From Bacillota bacterium (GTDB lineage Bacteria; Bacillota; Clostridia; Christensenellales; UMGS416), in the NCBI GenBank assembly GCA_023428265.1, contig JAEYYW010000013.1, positions 1 through 64,000 of the forward strand: a stretch of 64,000 nt of DNA, read 5' to 3'. Both the position numbers and the translations under genes were made by a program. A model generated the notes under the pieces. It was not told the origin of the DNA. It worked only from the letters and a program-made list of their open reading frames with translations, and ran no database searches. Below, in pieces: positions 61,899 to 64,000 of this stretch (position 1 is the stretch's first letter; every line of letters starts with the position of its first letter).

Positions 61899-63953
61899 GT
61901 GGACACAGCGTTGAGCAAAGCCAGAGTGTATCACTACCGGAGCTTGCTGGATTTTCTGATCCGGCGGCTTCCTGGGTTTGGTTCGTTTGTGTTCACGCTG
62001 TTGGTTTCCCGGCAGCTCACCGGCTTTGCGTTTTATGCCGGCATCTGGTTTATGACCGGCCAGGTCTGCCTGATGTGCGCGGAGGCTTTCTATTCCGGCG
62101 ACAAGAGGCTTTTTACCAAAAAAAGAAAGACGGTCTATCTCCTCACAACCGCAACAGCCGTGGCTGTTTGCGCGGCGGCCACGGCCGTGTTCCTTGGCAG
62201 CATCAAGCCGGGGGCGGCGCTGGCATTGTTTGTGTTTGTGATCAATCAGCTTGCGGGGGTTGCGCTGCTGGAAGGCTCCATGCTGTTTCCTGTGACCGAG
62301 CGCCAGCGCCTGGCGGTCAACCTGGCCGGCTTTTCGGTGGTGTCTGCCGCGGCGCTGCTGGTGTGCCGCTTTGTTGCGCTGCAAGCCATCCCCTGGCAGA
62401 TGATCGCCTATGATGGCACCTTTTTGCTGTTTCTGTGCCTCAAGGCAGTATTGACGCCTCACCATGGTGGCCCCCGGTCTGAGGCAGACATTGCCGGGCT
62501 TGATCAAATGGAAAGCATTTACGCCTACCGCCAATATCGGGGGATGGCAGCCAACGTGTTGGCCGGCATCGAGACCACAATATTGCTCCTGACTTGTTAT
62601 GCTCTGTCTGTTTCTTTGGACAGCGGCGCCAATGTGCTGCTGGACAGTGCCAGGATGCTGGCTGTGTTTGGCGTGGGCATGTGGGCATGCCGGGCGCTGA
62701 TGCATGGTGACCGCATCAAGTCGATGGGCACAAACATCGCTTTCATCCTGTTCTCACTGCTTTGGATCACCCTGAACATCTACACCTATCGGCATCCGAA
62801 CGTCCTGCAGGGCAATAACCTGCTCCTGCCGCTTGCTCTGGTGAGCCTGTGCATGGCGGCTCTCTCCACCGTGCTTCTGAATATGGACCGTTATATGGCT
62901 GCCATCGGTGAGCTGGGCCATCTGGGGCTCACCCCTGACCGGTATGCGGTTTTCAAAAACACGGTGTTTCACAGCGGCGCAATCCTTTCCAGAGGGGTGC
63001 TGGTGCTGGTGATGGCCGCGGCCACACTGTATTTCGGCTTGTTTTCCACCAGCGACTACATCGCGGCGGCAATGCTTGTGAGGCACAAGCTGGTGATCAT
63101 TCCGCTGGCCTTCCTGCTGCCGGCCGCGTTGTCCGCACTGCGCCAGCCGCTCACCCGGTATTATGAGGAAAAGCTTGGCCGCTTTGCCAGCCAGAAAGTC
63201 GGTGGAGCCGTGAGCAAAGCGCTGGAGCAGCGGCTGCTGCTGTCGCTGGTTCGCAAAGGCGGCAAGCGCATCGGAATCGTGCTGCTCAAAGCGGTGGTCA
63301 AGCCCTTCGTCACCCTCAAGCGGATCAACGCTTCCTTTGTGGATCCCAAGCGGTTCCCCTGTGTGTTTGTGTGCAATCACGCCGAGGTGTTTGGCCCCAT
63401 TGCCGCCACGGTCAATATCCCATACTTCAACCGGCCCTGGATCATCCAGGAGATGGTGGATGCAGACAAGATTGCCGCCCATATGCAGACCGGTTTTGAT
63501 CATGCCTTGTGGATCCCAGCGCCGGTTCGGAGCCGCCTGGGCCGCCTCTTCGGGCCGTTTATTCTTTGGGTAATGCGGTCGATGGACCCGATCCCGGTGT
63601 ATCGCAATAACATCAAGGACATTATGAAGACCATCTCGCTGAGCGTGGAAGCTCTCGAAGCGGAAGATAACATTCTGATATTTCCGGAGAACCCCTTTGC
63701 CACCGGAAACCGCTATGTGGTGGACGGCGTCGGTGAATTCTTTGAGGGTTTTGTGCATATCGCAAAGACATACTACCGCGACACAGGGAAACCGCTTGTG
63801 TTCTACAGCGTGTATGTGAGCCAGAAGGCACGCACGATCTGCTTTTCAGAGGGCATTGAGTTCAATCCTGATGCGCCGTTTGGTGAGGAACGAGACCGCG
63901 TGTGCGGCCATCTGCATCAAGAGATGGTGCGCATGCACCGCGAACAGGGGTAA
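61899..63953 (+). CDS. polytopic membrane protein fused to an LPLAT-like acyltransferase
   Basis: A 684-residue fusion. Residues 1-450 carry about 11-12 hydrophobic helices of a transporter-like domain I cannot assign to a family. Residues 460-684 resemble a 1-acyl-glycerol-phosphate acyltransferase (PlsC-like): CNHAEVFGPIAA replaces NHxxxxD, with FPENPFATGNR in place of FPEGTRS. The usual catalytic Asp five residues after His is Gly here, with a Glu two after His; a related NHxE variant may use that. A lipid or glycolipid acylation and export role is inferred. The GTG start lies 6 bases after GGGGG. Confidence 0.75.
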   Translation: MDTALSKARVYHYRSLLDFLIRRLPGFGSFVFTLLVSRQLTGFAFYAGIWFMTGQVCLMCAEAFYSGDKRLFTKKRKTVYLLTTATAVAVCAAATAVFLGSIKPGAALALFVFVINQLAGVALLEGSMLFPVTERQRLAVNLAGFSVVSAAALLVCRFVALQAIPWQMIAYDGTFLLFLCLKAVLTPHHGGPRSEADIAGLDQMESIYAYRQYRGMAANVLAGIETTILLLTCYALSVSLDSGANVLLDSARMLAVFGVGMWACRALMHGDRIKSMGTNIAFILFSLLWITLNIYTYRHPNVLQGNNLLLPLALVSLCMAALSTVLLNMDRYMAAIGELGHLGLTPDRYAVFKNTVFHSGAILSRGVLVLVMAAATLYFGLFSTSDYIAAAMLVRHKLVIIPLAFLLPAALSALRQPLTRYYEEKLGRFASQKVGGAVSKALEQRLLLSLVRKGGKRIGIVLLKAVVKPFVTLKRINASFVDPKRFPCVFVCNHAEVFGPIAATVNIPYFNRPWIIQEMVDADKIAAHMQTGFDHALWIPAPVRSRLGRLFGPFILWVMRSMDPIPVYRNNIKDIMKTISLSVEALEAEDNILIFPENPFATGNRYVVDGVGEFFEGFVHIAKTYYRDTGKPLVFYSVYVSQKARTICFSEGIEFNPDAPFGEERDRVCGHLHQEMVRMHREQG

Positions 63954-63957
63954 TGAA

Positions 63958-64000
63958 ATGAGGAAACGCTGTTGTTGGGCGAATCAGGAATTCGTCTTGA
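63958..64000 (+). CDS. 5' end of a gene, possibly DNA-3-methyladenine glycosylase I
   Basis: ATG 63958 follows AGGGG by 8 bases and opens a frame of 14 codons that leaves the window (MRKRCCWANQEFVL). The CxW near the start resembles Tag glycosylases, which begin with a conserved RCxW, but this is too short to decide. Confidence 0.3.
   Translation, partial: MRKRCCWANQEFVL

Overview
The window looks like chromosomal DNA from a GC-rich, anaerobic, endospore-forming member of the Bacillota (Clostridia-like). The evidence is spoIIR, sleB and ypeB (sporulation and germination), a T-box leader before serS, AddAB instead of RecBCD, an ARG box of the AhrC/ArgR type, a Rex-type operator before adhE, strong Shine-Dalgarno sequences with frequent TTG starts, and lipoproteins in place of periplasmic proteins. 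The genus cannot be named from sequence alone. No tRNA, rRNA, prophage, insertion sequence or CRISPR array was seen.

Layout. 1-1241: 3' end of a D-Ala-D-Ala carboxypeptidase gene, overlapped by a pseudouridine synthase gene. 1351-5060: four genes for a biotin-dependent carboxyltransfer system (12S-like carboxyltransferase, small membrane subunit, biotin carrier, 5S/OadA-like subunit) without a biotin carboxylase or the membrane decarboxylase beta subunit. 5169-10714: a nuclease-helicase fusion, YqeG phosphatase, endonuclease IV, an M24 aminopeptidase and EF-P. 10863-12514: KDPG aldolase and KDG kinase. 12561-20436: DegV, an orphan radical SAM protein, a minus-strand operon (MFS transporter, PepF, sugar isomerase, lipoprotein) and mannose-6-phosphate isomerase. 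20463-20590: a cluster of hairpins. 20696-27545: addB-addA. 27636-31366: SurE, an RpiR-type regulator, a flavoprotein, a LiaF-like protein and a DUF1858 protein. 31370-31474: a cluster of DnaA-box-like sites.

31625-36525: a heterodimeric ABC exporter and an MFS protein. 36548-40140: an EAL-HDOD protein, then a serine-palmitoyltransferase-like enzyme divergent from a short-chain dehydrogenase. 40236-45776: a four-gene MacB-type export operon with two ATPases, one carrying an AbrB-like tail. 45875-49552: a DUF368 transporter and adhE with a textbook promoter and Rex operator. 49612-54324: a MerR regulator with a typical 19-bp-spacer promoter, and the operon argB-argD-argF-GNAT with an ARG box on its promoter. 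54457-56715: araD and T-box-controlled serS. 56794-61575: a secreted metallo-beta-lactamase-fold lipoprotein, spoIIR-sleB-ypeB behind a sigma-F/G-like promoter, and a DUF2935 protein. 61610-63953: a candidate 41-residue protein and a membrane/acyltransferase fusion. The window ends just inside one more gene.

Metabolically the genes fit a fermenter that uses sugar acids and pentoses, may handle C3/C4 acids by carboxyl transfer, disposes of electrons as ethanol under NADH/NAD control, and makes its own arginine.
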